DNA from: Candidatus Aminicenantota bacterium
Lineage (GTDB): Bacteria; Acidobacteriota; Aminicenantia; Aminicenantales; UBA8522
DNA length: 17,723 nucleotides
Direction of reading: 5' to 3'
NCBI GenBank assembly: GCA_016934895.1
Contig: JAFGRZ010000201.1
Coordinates: forward strand, 1 to 17,723
Shown: piece by piece, positions 15,381-17,723 of the stretch
How positions within the stretch are numbered: the stretch's first letter is position 1
How the letters are laid out: every line of letters begins with the position of its first letter
Program-made: the position numbers and the translations under genes
Notes under the pieces: generated by a model
What the model was told of the DNA's origin: nothing
Seen by the model: only the letters and a program-made list of their open reading frames with translations
Databases searched by the model: none

Positions 15381-15416
15381 GTCATTGCGAGAGCGCGAAG
15401 TGATCGAAGCCATCTC
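15381..15416. repeat. Dispersed 'GTCATTGCGAG...CGAAG...CATCTC' type repeat
   Basis: The segment begins GTCATTGCGAGAGCGCGAAG and ends GATCGAAGCCATCTC. It closely resembles a short imperfect palindrome of the form GTCATTGCGAGNNGCGAAGCGANGAAGCNATCTC that I recall as scattered in intergenic regions of many unrelated bacteria. Only one copy is visible in this window. Its age and function are unknown. Confidence 0.5.
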
Positions 15417-15425
15417 ATAATATGT

Positions 15426-15491
15426 GAATTCCTGTCGCTCGAGATCGATAAGATCGAGAGGTTGATGAAAGAGAAGGGGCTCGTCCCATAA
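15426..15491 (+). pseudogene. Possible C-terminal remnant of a lost gene
   Basis: A 21-codon stretch EFLSLEIDKIERLMKEKGLVP followed by TAA has the look of a helical protein C-terminus and ordinary codon use. It has no plausible start of its own, and the dispersed repeat lies directly before it in the same frame. It may be the surviving tail of a gene disrupted by that repeat or by deletion. It is too short to assign to a family. Confidence 0.25.
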
Positions 15492-15543
15492 TATCCTTCT
15501 CTTCGGAAGTTATTCCGCCTGAAAGACTAGAAAGGAGGCCGTC

Positions 15544-16893
15544 TTGAGAAGGCCGCTGCTTCTGTTCACAACACTCTGTCTTTTCCTCGTCCTTGACTTG
15601 GCCGCGCAGTTCGGCTACCGATACACCAACCCGGAGCTCCGCGACCTCATCAGGAAAAGCAAGCTGGACGAGCACCTCGTTCCGATCATGGAGGAATACG
15701 GGGTCGACTGCTGGGTCACCCTGACCCGGGACCCCTGCGACGACATGACCAACGTGATCTGGGAGCGCGACATTCAGCTCGACCCGATCGTCGAATACAT
15801 CGGCGGCGAAGAGGTCAAGGTCCCGGCGGCTTTCATCTTCACCGTGTCGGGCGAACGGATCGCCCTCGTCGCGGAAAGCGAGGCCAAAGCCGTCGGGGAC
15901 ACGGGGATTTACAAGAAGGTCCTGAAGTATACCTACAACCGAGAAAAAGGCCACAGCGAATTCCTGGAAAGCCTGGGCCGGGTGCTTCGGGAATTGAACC
16001 CGAAAACCATCGGCCTCAACTTCTCGGAGGACGAAGGCGTCGCGGACGGGCTGAGCTATGGGATGAAGCGGATGTTCGACCGGGCGGTCGGAGAAGAGCT
16101 TGCGGCACGGGTCGTCCCGGCGGAAATGGTCATCGTCTCGCTCTGGAACCGCAAGGTCGCCGCGGAAATCCAGCTCATCGAGAAATCCAGCCGCAAGTCA
16201 GCGGAAATCACCATCGAAACTCTTCGCCTGATCAAGCCGGGAGTGACGACGGCCAGAGGGATCTTCGATCACATCCGCAAAAGGATGAAGGAAGAAGGGA
16301 TGGGCCCGGGCTGGCAGGAATGGTGGTGCCCGACCGTCACGGTCAGCGCCTTCCGGCTGGGCCGGCCGCCCAGCGACAAGGTTATCGAGCACGGCGACCT
16401 CGTCGTCATCAACTCGGGATTTCTCATCGAGGGCCACATGTCCGACCTGAACAAGGCCGCGTACATCCTGCGCGAGGGGGAAAAGGAGCCTCCGGAGCTC
16501 ATCCGGAGACTTTTCGCGACGGGTCTTGAGGCCACCCGGGCGGCCGTCGCCAAGATCAAGCCCGGCGCCACCGGATATGAAGTCGACCTCGCGGCCAGGG
16601 AGGTGGTCAAAAAGGCCGGTTTCCCGGAATATCCGCACGCCACCGGCCATACGACCGGAGTCTGGGTGCACGGGCTGGGCGCCATCCTCGGTCCGCCCTG
16701 GAAGGCCTACGGGGAGAAAATCCGGATGAAGATCCACGAGAACGATATCTATGCCGTGGAGCCGAGCCTCGGGGTTTATTCCGATGCGCACGGGGGCAAC
16801 CTGAGAATGCATTTCCAGGAGATGGTGATCGTCGAAAAGGACGGCGCCCGCTATCTGACGCCGCCGCTAACCGAGCTCATTCTGATCCGCTGA
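15544..16893 (+). CDS. Exported M24-family (Xaa-Pro aminopeptidase-like) metallopeptidase, altered metal site
   Basis: M24 'pita-bread' enzymes, such as Xaa-Pro aminopeptidases, use two metal ions held by two Asp, one His and two Glu. This 449-residue protein begins with a signal peptide (LLLFTTLCLFLVLDLAAQ, about 4-22). An N-terminal creatinase-like domain (about 25-200) follows, then the catalytic domain. Ligand positions are Asn290 (VVINSG, normally Asp), Asp301 (HMSDLN), His369 (HATGHTTG), Glu406 (AVEPS) and Glu426 (HFQEM); the 11-residue spacing of the first two matches the family. The first ligand is therefore changed, so activity may be reduced, mononuclear or altered. The start is TTG with AGGAGG 5 bp upstream. 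It follows the dipeptidase gene by 237 bp and precedes a transporter gene by 25 bp. Likely location is the periplasm. Confidence 0.88.
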   Translation: MRRPLLLFTTLCLFLVLDLAAQFGYRYTNPELRDLIRKSKLDEHLVPIMEEYGVDCWVTLTRDPCDDMTNVIWERDIQLDPIVEYIGGEEVKVPAAFIFTVSGERIALVAESEAKAVGDTGIYKKVLKYTYNREKGHSEFLESLGRVLRELNPKTIGLNFSEDEGVADGLSYGMKRMFDRAVGEELAARVVPAEMVIVSLWNRKVAAEIQLIEKSSRKSAEITIETLRLIKPGVTTARGIFDHIRKRMKEEGMGPGWQEWWCPTVTVSAFRLGRPPSDKVIEHGDLVVINSGFLIEGHMSDLNKAAYILREGEKEPPELIRRLFATGLEATRAAVAKIKPGATGYEVDLAAREVVKKAGFPEYPHATGHTTGVWVHGLGAILGPPWKAYGEKIRMKIHENDIYAVEPSLGVYSDAHGGNLRMHFQEMVIVEKDGARYLTPPLTELILIR

Positions 16894-16918
16894 GAAGCTT
16901 GCACGGCAGGACACCCTC

Positions 16919-17723
16919 ATGAAAAAAGAATTCATCCCCGGCTGGCTCCTCATGGTCGCGGTCGGCGTTATATCCCTCCTCCTCTCCAACCTCGTCGTAG
17001 CCGGTGGAAAACACCCCCTGGAGGCGACGGCCCTGGCCGTCGTTATCGGCCTTCTCGCCCGGAACGTCGGCCTGGTCCCGGCGTTTTTCCACTCCGGCAT
17101 CAGGCAATTCGAAAAACCGCTTATCTGGGGCGTTATCCTTATCGGCGCCACGCTGAATTTCAAGGACATCGGCTCCCAGGGGCTGCGGATGCTGGTCATC
17201 ATCCTGGTGACCATGACGGTGAGCTACTTTGCGATCTACGCGCTCGGCCGGATGTTCCGGCTCTCCCCCACCTTGTCGACGCTCCTTTCTGTAGGCACGA
17301 CGATCTGCGGCGGGTCCGCCATCGCCATCACCGCGCCTCTCATCAAAGCCAAGGAAGATGAAACGTGCTATGCCATCGGAACGATCACACTCTGGGGCTT
17401 GGCGGCCATCCTTTTTTATCCTCAGATCGCCAAAGCCTTCGGAGTGGGCGATGTCGCTTTCGGGGTCTTCGCGGGCACGGCCATTCACGCCACTCCCCAG
17501 GTTGTCGGCGCGGGATTCATCTTCTCCGATCTCGCCGGAAAGACGGCCACGGCCGTCAAGCTCGTCCGCAATTGTTTCATGGCTCCCCTGGCTTTCCTGA
17601 TCGCGGCCTGGTTCACCAGGACCTATCTCCAGGTTGCCGTCCGTGAAAAAAAACGGGTCAACTGGGCCAGGGCCTTCCCATGGTTTCTTTTCGGCTACTT
17701 CGTCATGGCCGGGCTCAACACCG
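16919..17723 (+). CDS. YeiH-family (UPF0324) membrane protein, cut by window end
   Basis: The first 268 codons of a polytopic membrane protein are present; family members are about 340 residues, so the C-terminus lies beyond the window. Helices start at about residue 9 and recur. Family marks are ARNVGLVP (47-54), GVILIGATLNFKDI (71-84), SVGTTICGGSAIAITAP (124-140) and GTAIHATPQVVGAG (186-199). The family is often annotated as putative sulfate exporters, but direct transport data are scarce. ATG at 16919 follows the M24 stop by 25 bp with an AGGA site about 8 bp upstream, so it is probably co-transcribed. Export of a sulfur product from peptide or thiohydantoin breakdown is a possible link, but it is speculative. 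Confidence 0.88.
   Translation, partial: MKKEFIPGWLLMVAVGVISLLLSNLVVAGGKHPLEATALAVVIGLLARNVGLVPAFFHSGIRQFEKPLIWGVILIGATLNFKDIGSQGLRMLVIILVTMTVSYFAIYALGRMFRLSPTLSTLLSVGTTICGGSAIAITAPLIKAKEDETCYAIGTITLWGLAAILFYPQIAKAFGVGDVAFGVFAGTAIHATPQVVGAGFIFSDLAGKTATAVKLVRNCFMAPLAFLIAAWFTRTYLQVAVREKKRVNWARAFPWFLFGYFVMAGLNT

Noticed and set aside
15335..15403. 22-codon frame MKSEKF... with GGAAGGA upstream
   Set aside because: It runs through the dispersed repeat and has no protein-like pattern; probably chance.
1..17723. CRISPR array, tRNA, rRNA, transposase or phage genes
   Set aside because: No regularly spaced repeats, tRNA-like cloverleaf, rRNA or transposase motifs were recognised by eye; a tool-based scan was not possible.

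Overview
This is a GC-rich bacterial chromosome segment (roughly 60% GC by eye). All three blocks of tightly packed genes look native, and no insertion sequence, phage gene, tRNA, rRNA or CRISPR array was seen. The mix of exported peptide/amino-acid hydrolases (N-acyl-D-amino-acid deacylase, C69 dipeptidase, M24 peptidase), an MglA-type GTPase and YifB would fit an Acidobacteriota or Aminicenantes-like heterotroph. That assignment is inference from gene content and style only; no taxonomic marker was compared.

Layout. Block 1 (+, 40-2931) holds an exported D-aminoacylase-family amidohydrolase and a signal-peptide-bearing DUF917 (S-methyl-thiohydantoin desulfurase-like) protein. A 303-bp convergent noncoding gap follows. 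Block 2 (-, 12161 down to 3235) begins with a small charged protein and a coiled-coil protein. Next come three GT4 glycosyltransferases, an MglA-like GTPase with an extra charged C-terminal tail, a GT-C-like polytopic membrane protein, and finally yifB. Block 3 (+, 12312-17723) begins with a TIGR00725/LOG-like protein overlapping truA. It continues with an exported C69 dipeptidase driven by a near-consensus promoter that overlaps the truA stop codon, an exported M24 peptidase, and the start of a YeiH-family membrane transporter cut by the window edge.

How the genes may work together. The upstream part of block 2 reads as a cell-surface glycan module: cytoplasmic GT4 enzymes build a glycan, a coiled-coil protein could scaffold them, and a GT-C enzyme could act on the periplasmic side. 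The MglA paralogue sits inside this module and may link it to cell polarity. That link is a hypothesis, and it is the best candidate here for something undescribed. The hydrolases of blocks 1 and 3 suggest breakdown of peptides and D-amino-acid or hydantoin derivatives outside the cytoplasm.

Main oddities: the M24 peptidase has Asn at the first metal-ligand Asp; YifB lacks the usual CPCG cysteine motif; MglA has a tail of about 75 residues; DUF917 is exported; the first gene has a promoter-like -10 box only 6 bp before its ATG and no ribosome-binding site; and a widespread 'GTCATTGCGAG...' type dispersed repeat lies upstream of the M24 gene.
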